A stretch of 44,438 nt of DNA from an uncultured Balneolaceae bacterium (GTDB lineage Bacteria; Bacteroidota; Rhodothermia; Balneolales; Balneolaceae), in contig CALJMB010000343.1 of the NCBI GenBank assembly GCA_937982515.1, forward strand, positions 1 through 44,438, in the 5' to 3' direction. Shown one piece after another: positions 26,117-34,882 of this stretch. How positions within the stretch are numbered: the stretch's first letter is position 1; every line of letters begins with the position of its first letter. A program made the position numbers and the translations under genes. The notes beneath the pieces were generated by a model. It saw nothing but the letters and a program-made list of their open reading frames with translations, did not search any database and had not been told where the DNA came from.

Positions 26117-27003
26117 TGGCTACAGCATATCTGTTTCCAGGGCAAGGTTCCCAGATTGTGGGTATGGGAAAAGAGCATTATGAAACAAATGAGGAGTTCA
26201 GCCGCTATTTGGATCAGGCTGATACGATATTGGGTATTGGTCTCAAAGACATTATGTTTAGCGGTCCGGAAGATGTTTTGAAACAAACGGAATTTACTCA
26301 ACCTGCTATATTTTTGCATTCTGTGGCTCTATTTGAAACACTCCATGCAAAGCCGGATATGGTGGCCGGGCACAGCCTGGGTGAATTTTCCGCTCTGGTT
26401 GCCTGCAGGGCTGTTAGTTTTGAGGATGCGCTCAAAATAGTGCGGCACCGGGGTCGGTTGATGCAACAGGCCGGCGAAGAAAATCCGGGATCCATGGCCG
26501 CTCTAATCGGTATGGATGATGCCGATGTTGAAGCCGTATGTGCACAGGCAGCTGCTGAAACGGGAAAAGAAGTTGTAGCCGCAAATTATAACTGCCCCGG
26601 TCAACTTGTCATTTCCGGAAATATTGAAGCAGTAGAACGGGCTGTTGAAATTGCCAAAGAACAGGGTTGCCGGCTTGCTAAAGTATTACCCGTAAGTGGG
26701 GCATTTCACTCGTCACTGATGCAACCGGCTTATGACGGTTTAAAAGAAGAGCTGGAAAATCTGACCATTGCAAGTCCCGCATGTCCAATCTACTGTAACT
26801 TTACGGCACGGGCTACGAAAGACCCTGAAGAGATCAGAAAAAATGTTTTAAATCAACTCCTAAACCCGGTGCTCTGGACTCAGACACTTAGAAATATGCA
26901 CCATGACGGAGCTACGGGTTTTGTGGAAGTAGGACCGGGCAAGGTATTGCAGGGGCTGGTTAAACGAACACTAAAGAACGTTGAAATTAACGGATATCAA
27001 TAG
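26116..27003 (+). CDS. fabD: malonyl-CoA:ACP transacylase
   Basis: Loads malonyl groups from CoA onto acyl carrier protein. I use the ATG at 26116 (295 residues: MATAYLFPGQGSQ), which overlaps the fabH stop in a TAATG arrangement; an in-frame GTG at 26101 adds only five residues that belong to the fabH end. Motifs: FPGQGSQ (7-13), active-site GHSLGE (85-90, Ser87), the arginine in the RGRLMQ stretch (about 117), and AFHSSLM with the partner histidine (about 196). Length is standard. Confidence 0.96.
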   Translation: MATAYLFPGQGSQIVGMGKEHYETNEEFSRYLDQADTILGIGLKDIMFSGPEDVLKQTEFTQPAIFLHSVALFETLHAKPDMVAGHSLGEFSALVACRAVSFEDALKIVRHRGRLMQQAGEENPGSMAALIGMDDADVEAVCAQAAAETGKEVVAANYNCPGQLVISGNIEAVERAVEIAKEQGCRLAKVLPVSGAFHSSLMQPAYDGLKEELENLTIASPACPIYCNFTARATKDPEEIRKNVLNQLLNPVLWTQTLRNMHHDGATGFVEVGPGKVLQGLVKRTLKNVEINGYQ

Positions 27004-27014
27004 GGTACATAATC

Positions 27015-27764
27015 ATGAGTTTGTCATTAGAAAACAAAACAGCACTTGTTACCGGTGGTAGCCGGGGAATAGGAAAAGCTATAGCTCTAAAACTGGCTGA
27101 ATATGGAGCCGATGTAGTCATTACCTATACCCGTTCGGCAGATGCGGCTGAGGAAGTGAAAGCTGAAATAGAAAAAATGGGCCGTAGGGCGAAGGCTCTC
27201 CAGGCCGATGCTGTGAGTTTTGAAAAGGCTGAAGCTGTTGTCGCAGAAATTGTAAATGACTGGGAAAAGCTGGATATATTAGTCAACAATGCCGGCATTA
27301 CCAGGGATAATCTCATCCTCCGGATGAATGAAGAACAATGGGATGAGGTTATAGAGACTAATCTAAAAAGTGTATTTAACTACAGTAAAGCCGTTGCCAA
27401 GCCGATGATGCGAAGCAGAGGAGGCTCCATTATAAATATAAGCTCGGTGGTAGGTATTGCCGGAAACGCAGGGCAAAGCAATTATGCGGCTTCCAAGGCC
27501 GGTATTATAGGTTTTACTAAAGCCTATGCCAAAGAATTAGCGTCACGCAATATCCGTTCAAATGTTGTAGCTCCGGGTTATATTACTACGGAAATGACCG
27601 GTGTTCTGGATGAAAAGATTCTGGAAAGCATAAAGGCTGAAACACCCCTCGGACGCGCAGGTGAAGCCGATGAAGTTGCTGAGGCTGTTGCATTTCTGGC
27701 GTCTGACCGGAGTACATATATCACTGGTGAGGTGCTCCGTGTAGACGGCGGAATGGCGATGTAA
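27015..27764 (+). CDS. fabG: 3-oxoacyl-ACP reductase
   Basis: NADPH-dependent short-chain dehydrogenase that reduces 3-oxoacyl-ACP in each elongation round. In 249 residues: Rossmann motif TGGSRGIG (13-20), NNAG (91-94), and the catalytic Ser144, Tyr157 and Lys161 (ISS...YAASK). The C-terminal end VDGGMAM is the usual dimer contact. It is 11 bases after fabD. The next gene, acpP, follows only after 146 bases that hold a candidate promoter. Confidence 0.96.
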   Translation: MSLSLENKTALVTGGSRGIGKAIALKLAEYGADVVITYTRSADAAEEVKAEIEKMGRRAKALQADAVSFEKAEAVVAEIVNDWEKLDILVNNAGITRDNLILRMNEEQWDEVIETNLKSVFNYSKAVAKPMMRSRGGSIINISSVVGIAGNAGQSNYAASKAGIIGFTKAYAKELASRNIRSNVVAPGYITTEMTGVLDEKILESIKAETPLGRAGEADEVAEAVAFLASDRSTYITGEVLRVDGGMAM

Positions 27765-27789
27765 TGTTTTAATAATGCCCCAAAAAGCT

Positions 27790-27820
27790 TTTGAACAAGT
27801 TAAGTGTATTTTTAGATTAA
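27790..27820 (+). promoter_or_regulatory. candidate internal promoter of acpP
   Basis: TTTG (27790-27793), 19 bases, TAGATTAA (27813-27820), a partial match to the Bacteroidota TTTG/TAnnTTTG promoter in the only large gap (146 bases) of the cluster. A dedicated promoter would fit the high demand for acyl carrier protein. Predicted start near 27827. Confidence 0.4.
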
Positions 27821-27910
27821 GATATTGTATTTTCAGCCCTGGCTAATTCGTTTTAGAAAGATCGTTAAAATTTATTCACAAACCTCAATCGAAGTAAAAA
27901 CATAATTGTT

Positions 27911-28150
27911 ATGTCACAAGACGTTGAATCAAAAGTAAAATCCATTATCGTTGACAAACTAGGTGTTGATGAGTCGGAAGTAACTCATGAAGCCAATTTC
28001 ACTAACGACCTCGGAGCCGACTCACTTGATACCGTAGAGCTCATTATGGAATTCGAAAAAGAATTCGATATTAGCATTCCCGACGAAGATGCAGAAAATA
28101 TTGCTACCGTTGGTGATGCAGTTGAATATTTACAGGAAAAGGTTTCCTAG
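27911..28150 (+). CDS. acpP: acyl carrier protein
   Basis: Small acidic carrier (79 residues) that holds growing acyl chains on 4'-phosphopantetheine. The attachment motif GADSLD places the modified serine at residue 38. Helices II and III (TVELIMEFEKEFDISIPDED) fit the standard fold and are strongly acidic. fabF follows 27 bases later. Confidence 0.98.
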   Translation: MSQDVESKVKSIIVDKLGVDESEVTHEANFTNDLGADSLDTVELIMEFEKEFDISIPDEDAENIATVGDAVEYLQEKVS

Positions 28151-28177
28151 TTAAGTCTTTTATTATAATAATAAAGC

Positions 28178-29422
28178 ATGTCCAATCGAAGAGTAGTAGT
28201 TACCGGAATCGGTGCCCTTACCCCTGTAGGTAAAACGGCACCTGAATTCTGGAATGGATTGATTTCAGGTAAAAGCGGTGTACGCCCTATCGAACATTTC
28301 GATACCACTGATTTTCCAACAAAGTTTGCGGCCCAGATCGAAGATTACGACGAGTTAGATTATTTCGACCGAAAAGAGGCCCGGCGTATGGATAAAGTGT
28401 GCCAGTATGCTTTAATAGCTGCTGAAGAAGCACTGGAAGACAGTGGAATTGATTTGGATAAGATAGATAAAAATCAGGTTGCGGTCATTGTGGGAACCGG
28501 TATAGGAGGTATGGTTACCTTTTATGATCAATCCATTTCATTTCATGAACGCGGTCCGCGGGGAGTATCTCCTTTCTTTATTCCTATGTTGATACCGGAT
28601 ATGTTAGCCGGACAAATCTCCATCAAATGGGGATTTAAAGGTCCTAACTATTGTGCTGTGTCAGCATGTGCAACCGGGTCTCATAATATAGGGCTGGCCT
28701 ATGATGCTATTCGGTATGGACAGTGTGATATGGCTGTATCGGGAGGATCCGAAGCTCCTGTTTCAAAAATAGGAGTAGCAGGGTTTAACTCCATGCGGGC
28801 TATGTCAACCAGAAATGACTCGCCGGAAACAGCCTCTCGGCCATTTGATAAAAACCGGGATGGTTTTGTATTGGGCGAGGGATCCGGGATACTATTTCTG
28901 GAAGAATATGAACATGCCAAGGCGCGTGGAGCCCGTATCTATGGAGAAATAGTTGGATATGGTTTTTCAGCAGATGCCTACCATATCACAGCGCCAGACC
29001 CTGAAGGGGAAGGTGTCATATTGGCTATGAATCGTGCACTGGATGCAGCGGGTATCAAACCTGAAGATGTAGAGCATATTAATATGCACGGTACATCAAC
29101 ACCACTTGGGGACGTCGCTGAGACGAACTCCATTAAAAAAGTGTTCGGTGACCATGCCTATAAATTAAGCTTGAACTCCACTAAATCCATGACCGGTCAT
29201 ACCCTTGGGGCAGCAGGAGCGGTAGAATCTCTGGCTACCTTACTGGCCATCTATCATGGTACGGTGCCACCTACCATTAATTTCGAAACACCCGATCCGG
29301 AATGCGATTTAAATTATACATTCAATGAAGCCCAAATACGCGACTTGCGGTATGCTGTCAATAACGCTTTTGGTTTTGGAGGACATAATACCTCACTGGT
29401 ATTTAAGAAGTTCGAAGAATAA
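28178..29422 (+). CDS. fabF: beta-ketoacyl-ACP synthase II
   Basis: Elongating condensing enzyme, adding malonyl-ACP units and acting on unsaturated chains. The 414 residues carry the Cys-His-His triad: SACATG (Cys164), NMHGTSTPLGD (His304) and KSMTGHTLGAAG (His341). The start MSNRRVVVTGIGALTPVG is standard. Position between acpP and rnc is the conserved order in many bacteria. The rnc ATG begins 3 bases after the stop. Confidence 0.97.
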   Translation: MSNRRVVVTGIGALTPVGKTAPEFWNGLISGKSGVRPIEHFDTTDFPTKFAAQIEDYDELDYFDRKEARRMDKVCQYALIAAEEALEDSGIDLDKIDKNQVAVIVGTGIGGMVTFYDQSISFHERGPRGVSPFFIPMLIPDMLAGQISIKWGFKGPNYCAVSACATGSHNIGLAYDAIRYGQCDMAVSGGSEAPVSKIGVAGFNSMRAMSTRNDSPETASRPFDKNRDGFVLGEGSGILFLEEYEHAKARGARIYGEIVGYGFSADAYHITAPDPEGEGVILAMNRALDAAGIKPEDVEHINMHGTSTPLGDVAETNSIKKVFGDHAYKLSLNSTKSMTGHTLGAAGAVESLATLLAIYHGTVPPTINFETPDPECDLNYTFNEAQIRDLRYAVNNAFGFGGHNTSLVFKKFEE

Positions 29423-29425
29423 TTA

Positions 29426-30184
29426 ATGCTGAAAAAATTCAGGTCATACTTTAAGAACCGCCCCAAGGTTTCGCCTGAGCATGATGAACGCATTGCAAAA
29501 TTAGAAAGGATCATTAATGTAGATATTAATGATCCTTTTTTATACATACGTGCCCTGCAACACCGATCTATTCTCGCTGATGATAAGTACAATGCTTCCG
29601 ATTCTTACGAAAGACTGGAATTTTTGGGGGATGCCGTACTTGACCTGATAGTAACCGAAATCATCTTCGATGAATATCCTGATGAAAATGAAGGATTCCT
29701 GACAAAGCTCAGGGCAAAACTTGTAAAGGGGGATGCACTGGCCGATTATGCGCGCCAGCTTGAGTTGAGCGATATGCTAGTTTTGGGAGAGCGGGCACAG
29801 GGACAAGGGATTGAGTTCTCTAAGAGTGTGTTATCAGACGTATTCGAGGCATTGATTGCAGCCATCTATCTTGATAAAGGCTATAAAGCCACAGCTCATT
29901 TTGTGCAGAGAGTTATAGATAAGTATGTTGATTTTGAAAGCATCATAGATGCTCTTGACAACTATAAAAGCCTGCTGCTGGAATATGCACAGGCTCATAA
30001 GTATTCCATACCCCGATATGAAGTTTTTTCAGAATCTGGCCCCGGTCACGATAAAACATTTGAGGTAAAAGTCATGGTCGATGATAAGACGATGGGGCAG
30101 GGTAAAGGAAAAAGTAAAAAGGAAGCTGAGCAACGTGCAGCCCGCATAGCCTTACAAAATTTTAAAAAGAAAACCACCGACTAA
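29426..30184 (+). CDS. rnc: ribonuclease III
   Basis: Cleaves double-stranded RNA, including the 30S rRNA precursor. In 252 residues: a short basic N-terminal extension, the catalytic domain with signature ERLEFLGDAVLDL (62-74) and the second acidic cluster DVFEALIAAIYLD (about 138-150), and a C-terminal double-stranded RNA-binding domain (about 178-250, ending with KKEAEQRAARIALQNF). The start is 3 bases after fabF, so the gene closes the fatty-acid operon. No clear terminator follows; the next spacer is repeat-rich. Confidence 0.96.
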   Translation: MLKKFRSYFKNRPKVSPEHDERIAKLERIINVDINDPFLYIRALQHRSILADDKYNASDSYERLEFLGDAVLDLIVTEIIFDEYPDENEGFLTKLRAKLVKGDALADYARQLELSDMLVLGERAQGQGIEFSKSVLSDVFEALIAAIYLDKGYKATAHFVQRVIDKYVDFESIIDALDNYKSLLLEYAQAHKYSIPRYEVFSESGPGHDKTFEVKVMVDDKTMGQGKGKSKKEAEQRAARIALQNFKKKTTD

Positions 30185-30443
30185 CCTGGCAATCCCGATA
30201 TATTGTATAATATAATACGGATGTCATTTCATAATGGCAGGATATGTATGGCCCGTGTAGGCCCTCGCTACCAGCACCTGTCATCCTGAGTTCTGTCGCT
30301 GGATCCTCCTGTCAGTGAGGATGCGTAGGAAGAAGCATATAACCGGCACGAATGTAGTAGAAGCAGGCTGCCCCTGTGCTGCCAAACATAGGTTGGGGCA
30401 ACGAACGTAAGCCTCCGGCGTTTAACTTTTTAGATTCTGATAA
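30185..30443. repeat. repeat-rich spacer between convergent rnc and dnaB
   Basis: 259 bases with no gene. An AT-rich palindromic segment (ATATATTGTATAATAT, about 30201-30216) is followed by TGTCATTTCATAATGGCA (about 30221-30238), whose ends are inverted. TGTCATCCTGAG at 30279-30290 then resembles a dispersed repeat I recognise from many bacterial genomes; its partner reads TGAGGATG about 30 bases later. No T-tailed hairpin was seen, so termination of the convergent units may rely on these foldbacks. Confidence 0.45.
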
Positions 30444-31970
30444 TCAGAAGGGTGCCTCGTCATCCGGGCCGGGGTCATGACCTAAAGGAGGAGGCCCGGA
30501 AATGCCGTTAGAAGTCCCATCACTACCGCTGTTTGAATCCATGCCAAAAGGATCCGGCCCGGCTGCCGTAAGGTTCTCAAAACGCGCATAGTCCTCCACA
30601 AAATACAGTGGTACACTCCCGGTAGGGCCATTTCTTTGCTTGCCGATAATAATTTCTGCCAGGCCGGCAGTAGATTGTCCCTCAGGTGTTGTTTTAATAC
30701 CATAGTATTCAGGACGGTATAGAAAACAGACCACATCAGCATCTTGTTCTATAGATCCCGATTCCCGAAGGTCGCTAAGTTGTGGTCGCTTATCTCCTCC
30801 ACGCTGTTCAACGGCGCGACTTAACTGAGACAGCGCGATTACGGGTACATTCAGTTCTTTAGCAAGTGCTTTAAGCCCCCTGGAAATTGTGGCAATTTCT
30901 TGCTCACGTGTTCCGAAATCTTTTCCCTGGGCTGTCATCAGCTGAAGATAGTCGACTATAACCAATCCGATGTCGTGTTCGCTCTTCAGCCGCCTGCACT
31001 TTGTCCGTAACTCCATTATGCTAAGGCCGGGTGTGTCGTCTACAAAAATGTCGGCTGTAAAGAGCCGGCCGGCAGCATCTATCAGTCGTTTAAACTCTTC
31101 ATCATTCAGACGCCCCGACCGGGCCGATTGGGCGTTAATTCTGCCCTCCATCGTCAGCAGGCGTTGCACCAACGACTGGTCAGACATTTCAAGACTGAAT
31201 AGCGCCACTTTAGTCTGAAGCTTGGGGTCCTGATGAAGGGCAGCATTGCGTGCGGTAGTGAGTACAAAAGCCGTTTTACCCATTGATGGCCGGGCGGCAA
31301 TTACAATCATATCTCCATTTTGCCATCCGGCTGTTAGTTTATCAATATCGAGTCCGGTGGGGACGCCGGTAATCCCTGAAGCCTTCCCCCGGATATCTTC
31401 CAGATAGGAGAGTGTATCTTTTAATACATCTCCGATGGGTTTTGCCTGAGATCGATGCTTGGCATTGGAAAGATCAAAGATGCGCTGCTCTGCCCGGTCC
31501 AGTACATCATATGGGTCGGAAGTACTATCATAAGCTTCCTGAATGATATCTGTACAGTTCAGTATCAAATTCCTTTTTGTAGCTTTCTCTGCAATGATCT
31601 GGGCATGATAATCGATGTTAGCAGCCGAGCTTACCGAGCGGGTGAGCTCAGCCAGGTAGCCGGGTCCTCCGCAAATATCAAGCTGCCCTTTATCGCGTAG
31701 CTCGTTTTCGACCGTAAGCAGATCAAGAGGATTGTCTCGTTCATAGAGGTCATGCAAGACCTCAAAAATATAACGGTGAGAAGGTTTGTAGAAATCTTCA
31801 GCCGAAAGCATCTGTAGGGCTACCGTTGCTGCCTCATGTTCAATGAGCATAGCTCCCAGCACGGCTTCTTCAACCTCAATGGCCTGGGGAGGGACGCGGC
31901 CCTCCTTCTCAAGAATCTGGATATCAGACTGATTTTGTTTCTGAAAATTAGATGCATTTTGTACTGCCAT
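30444..31970 (-). CDS. dnaB: replicative DNA helicase DnaB
   Basis: Hexameric helicase that unwinds DNA at the replication fork. The 508 residues contain an N-terminal primase-interacting helical domain (about 25-130, PPQAIEVEEAVLGAML in parts), a linker, and the RecA-like domain with Walker A ARPSMGKTAF (226-235), Walker B VIVDYLQLM and the arginine-rich KRNGPTGSVPLYF end of motif H4. The C-terminal tail (GPPPLGHDPGPDDEAPF) is proline and acid rich and not conserved. No intein interrupts the P-loop region, a frequent intein site. It faces rnc convergently. Confidence 0.97.
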   Translation of the reverse strand: MAVQNASNFQKQNQSDIQILEKEGRVPPQAIEVEEAVLGAMLIEHEAATVALQMLSAEDFYKPSHRYIFEVLHDLYERDNPLDLLTVENELRDKGQLDICGGPGYLAELTRSVSSAANIDYHAQIIAEKATKRNLILNCTDIIQEAYDSTSDPYDVLDRAEQRIFDLSNAKHRSQAKPIGDVLKDTLSYLEDIRGKASGITGVPTGLDIDKLTAGWQNGDMIVIAARPSMGKTAFVLTTARNAALHQDPKLQTKVALFSLEMSDQSLVQRLLTMEGRINAQSARSGRLNDEEFKRLIDAAGRLFTADIFVDDTPGLSIMELRTKCRRLKSEHDIGLVIVDYLQLMTAQGKDFGTREQEIATISRGLKALAKELNVPVIALSQLSRAVEQRGGDKRPQLSDLRESGSIEQDADVVCFLYRPEYYGIKTTPEGQSTAGLAEIIIGKQRNGPTGSVPLYFVEDYARFENLTAAGPDPFGMDSNSGSDGTSNGISGPPPLGHDPGPDDEAPF

Positions 31971-32221
31971 CGTATAGCGAATAAAAAAAGTTGTTTACTC
32001 TGTTAACCGAAACCGAAGAGAGGCGTGAGGCAGATAGATAAGCGGTATTAAAATCTGCCTGCCTTTAACCACGTATTAAAGAATCATAAGTATAATAAAA
32101 GCTTACCTCTTAACGAAGGGGAAATACATAAAAAGTCGGTACTAAGTCTTAAGTAGTGAGTATTAAATTATCTCCTCTTTCTCCTTAATACTTTCTACTT
32201 CTATTAAATACTATTCTTTGC
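31971..32221. repeat. spacer between dnaB and the glycosylase gene, with inverted repeat
   Basis: 251 bases with no gene. AAGTAGTGAGTATTAA (32151-32166) faces TTAATACTTTCTACTT (32185-32200), which matches 14 of 16 bases as an inverted repeat with an 18-base centre. It lies just past the stop of the glycosylase gene but has no T run, so a terminator role is possible only weakly. Confidence 0.55.
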
Positions 32222-33073
32222 TCACGGCTTACCACCGAGTTCGTCATATCTTTTTCTAAGCATCTGAACATCTTCCCAGGTCGGACGCTTCCATTTATCG
32301 TATCTCAGCAATGCAGCGGGATGGTAGGTCGCCATGAGTTCATATTTGTCCATGAAAGAGTGAAATTTCTTTCTCATCCGGCCCAGTGATTCATTACTGT
32401 TCAGGAGGGTCTGGGCGGAGACTTTCCCCAGCGCCAGAATAAGTTTGGGATTAACGAGTTCTATTTGTTTAAGTAAAAAGGGGAGGCTGCGCTCCCGTTC
32501 CTCAGGCAATGGATCTCTGTTATTGGGGGGCCGATGCTTTAAAATATTTGCGATATATACATCTTCCCGTTTTAAGTCGATGGCTGCCAGAATCTTATTT
32601 AGCAGCTTCCCGGCGGCGCCCACAAATGGTTCTCCCTGTTTATCTTCTTCCGATCCAGGAGCCTCGCCAATCAGCATAAGATCGGCATCCGGGTTACCTG
32701 TTCCAAATACCAAACGAGTCCCTTCCATATCTGTTCGGAGAACATCTGCTTCTTTACAAAGCTGCTCCAGTTCTTCCAGGTTGCTGCAGTTGTCTAGCTT
32801 TGAATAGACTTCATGTACAGCATGTTTGTCGCTAACTGTTTCCTGGCTATCAGTGGGTTCCGGATTCATGATCTCCCGATTTACAGTTATAGGTGACGAT
32901 TCCGAAGCTTCTTCAGCAATAGATTGTTTTTTTGGAATCTGCTGCCTGAAAATTGTCTTGGATTCAGAACCTGGCTCAGGCATTTTAATGGTAAAATCAC
33001 CATAGAGTTCCCGCTCTTTTTCGATAAAGGCGATGATCTTCTGAATAAGAACTTCCGGTGTTTTATTCCCCAT
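32222..33073 (-). CDS. family-4-like uracil-DNA glycosylase lacking most Fe-S cysteines
   Basis: Likely removes uracil from DNA. The 283 residues have a non-conserved acidic N-terminal extension (about 1-85), then the family 4 core: VFGTGNPDADLMLIGEAPGSEED (motif GEAPG at 136-140), GEPFVGAAGKLL (147-158), NNRDP, and a late TYHPAALLR with the conserved histidine (His251). Family 4 enzymes normally bind a [4Fe-4S] cluster through a CxxC pair near the core start, a cysteine in KCRPP and another a little later. Here these read CKEA (Cys106 only), KHRPP (His180) and RERSLPF (Ser196), so at most one ligand remains. The gene is downstream of mtaB on the same strand, 127 bases away. Confidence 0.82.
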   Translation of the reverse strand: MGNKTPEVLIQKIIAFIEKERELYGDFTIKMPEPGSESKTIFRQQIPKKQSIAEEASESSPITVNREIMNPEPTDSQETVSDKHAVHEVYSKLDNCSNLEELEQLCKEADVLRTDMEGTRLVFGTGNPDADLMLIGEAPGSEEDKQGEPFVGAAGKLLNKILAAIDLKREDVYIANILKHRPPNNRDPLPEERERSLPFLLKQIELVNPKLILALGKVSAQTLLNSNESLGRMRKKFHSFMDKYELMATYHPAALLRYDKWKRPTWEDVQMLRKRYDELGGKP

Positions 33074-33200
33074 CGTCAGCTACAACTATCAGTTTTTTTC
33101 ATCTTTTTAGTAAGTTCAGAATATCGGAATAACATCAAACTGCAAAACTCTAACGGCAACCCAACGTAGTTTCAAATTTTCCCCTCTGCCTTTTCACTTT

Positions 33201-34541
33201 TCATTGCTCCACCAACTCCTGGATAACTTGTTCTTCTTTGCGGGCTTGTTCTGTCAACATCCCTCGGAGAAACCCATCTTTCGTTCGGTTGCCCAACTCA
33301 ACAGGCAGAATTTTGTTTTCATACCCAGGGTTGTACGGAATAGCAACACGTACATAGTTATCAGTCCAGCCATACATGTATCCGTTTTTACCGGATCCCT
33401 CAAACAGAACCGGACGGATCCGGCCAACAAATTGAGTGTCGAATTCAAAACGCTTCTTTGCAGAAAGACGACGTAATTTATGAGTTCGTTCCTTTCGGAC
33501 GTTATCGGGAATTACGGGTTCAAGGTTCAAGGCATGAGTATTTGGCCGTTCAGAGTAAGTAAACACATGCAGGTAGGAGACAGGCAGGCCTGAAACAAAA
33601 TCAAACGATTCCCTGAATAGTTCTTCTGTCTCGCCCGGATGGCCGGTAATCAGGTCTACTCCAATTGCAGCGTCAGGCATTAACTTGCGTATTAACTCCA
33701 CACGGTCCCGGTAAAGGTCAGACCGGTAACGGCGTCTCATCAGGCCTAACATCTTGTCACTGCCACTTTGCAGAGGCATATGAAAGTGAGGCTGGATCTT
33801 ATCCGATTGAGCTGTAAAGCGTATGATGTCATCTTTCATCAGGTTAGGCTCTACCGAAGAAAACCGGATGCGTTCCAACCCGTGAATCTTATCCAGGGCC
33901 TGAACCAGCATAAAGAAGTCTTCGTCGGTACCCCGCCCAAAGTCACCGGCATTTACACCTGTAATCACAATCTCTTTAAACCCTTCTTCAACCAGATGCT
34001 CAGCATTCCGAATAACTGTAGCAATGTCAGGACTACGGCTTTTACCCCGTGCCAGCGGGATGGTACAAAATGAACACTTATAGCTGCATCCGTCCTGTAC
34101 CTTCAGAAATGCGCGGGTCCGGTCATCAGCTGAAAATGCATTGTGGAAATCGACCGCTTCGTTTACATCACTGGTATAGATGAGAGGCTCACTGCGTTTT
34201 TCAAAGCTGTCGACCAGTTTCAGCAGATTGAATTTGTCTTTGGCTCCCAAAACGATATCTACTCCATCGATAGAAGCGATTTCTTCTGGCTCCAGCTGGG
34301 CGTAGCATCCCACAACAGCAACGAAGGCATCGGGATTACGCCGGAGCGCCTGCCGCACCGTTTTGCGGCAGGTACTGTTAGCACCTTGGGTAACAGAACA
34401 GGTATTGATAACATAGATATCTGCTCTGCTGTTAAAATCTGTGACGCCATACCCTTCGTTTTCAAAGTCGCGCTGTATGGTTAATGTCTCCGAATAATTC
34501 AGCTTGCAACCAAGGGTTTCAAAAGCAACTAGTTTCATCAA
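33201..34541 (-). CDS. mtaB: tRNA t6A37 methylthiotransferase MtaB
   Basis: Radical-SAM enzyme that converts t6A to ms2t6A at position 37 of tRNAs reading ANN codons. In 446 residues: the UPF0004 domain with three cluster cysteines (Cys12 in GCKLNYSE, Cys48 in INTCSV, Cys79 in VGCYAQ), the radical-SAM motif CSYKCSFC (Cys152, Cys156, Cys159), and a C-terminal TRAM-like domain (about 375-440). GCKLNYSE is typical of MtaB rather than MiaB or RimO. Two Met residues begin the protein; either works. It is transcribed toward the glycosylase gene. Confidence 0.93.
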   Translation of the reverse strand: MMKLVAFETLGCKLNYSETLTIQRDFENEGYGVTDFNSRADIYVINTCSVTQGANSTCRKTVRQALRRNPDAFVAVVGCYAQLEPEEIASIDGVDIVLGAKDKFNLLKLVDSFEKRSEPLIYTSDVNEAVDFHNAFSADDRTRAFLKVQDGCSYKCSFCTIPLARGKSRSPDIATVIRNAEHLVEEGFKEIVITGVNAGDFGRGTDEDFFMLVQALDKIHGLERIRFSSVEPNLMKDDIIRFTAQSDKIQPHFHMPLQSGSDKMLGLMRRRYRSDLYRDRVELIRKLMPDAAIGVDLITGHPGETEELFRESFDFVSGLPVSYLHVFTYSERPNTHALNLEPVIPDNVRKERTHKLRRLSAKKRFEFDTQFVGRIRPVLFEGSGKNGYMYGWTDNYVRVAIPYNPGYENKILPVELGNRTKDGFLRGMLTEQARKEEQVIQELVEQ

Positions 34542-34882
34542 TTCTCAGAGTTCAGAAAGTTGGAAAGAATACAGGACTGACGTATGCAAATGGCTAAAGA
34601 TAAAAAAACAGGAGGGAAGTTAGTAGCTACCCGGAAGATTCCGCACTGTTTTATTCTTCGTCCATAACTATTTTACTTAGGGCACCCGGCGCGTCTTTAG
34701 CCAAGCCAATGTTTATGGCCTGGAAAAGTAATCAGGATACATAAAACAGATAACCAAACGTATGTATGAAGGGGAGGAGTTCTGAACACTCTCTTGCAAA
34801 CTTTACCAAGCTCCGGAAGCTTAATAAAGTTTGCAATGAGCTGTTACCGGTATATCAATTCTTGTATAAAATGGTATCCGGA
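34542..34882. other. gene-free spacer between nuoH and mtaB
   Basis: 341 bases. It must hold the mtaB promoter (none identified with confidence) and ends with a strong foldback just past nuoH, listed separately. No small gene or RNA gene was found. Confidence 0.5.
34794..34836. repeat. two-storey foldback downstream of nuoH
   Basis: TTGCAAACTTTA (34794-34805) is exactly inverted as TAAAGTTTGCAA (34825-34836). Inside, AAGCT and AGCTT form a second stem around CCGGA. The total is 17 base pairs in 43 bases. It lies 47 bases past the nuoH stop but no T run follows on the minus strand. The AAGCTCCGGAAGCTT centre resembles a dispersed palindrome of this phylum, from memory. Confidence 0.7.
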
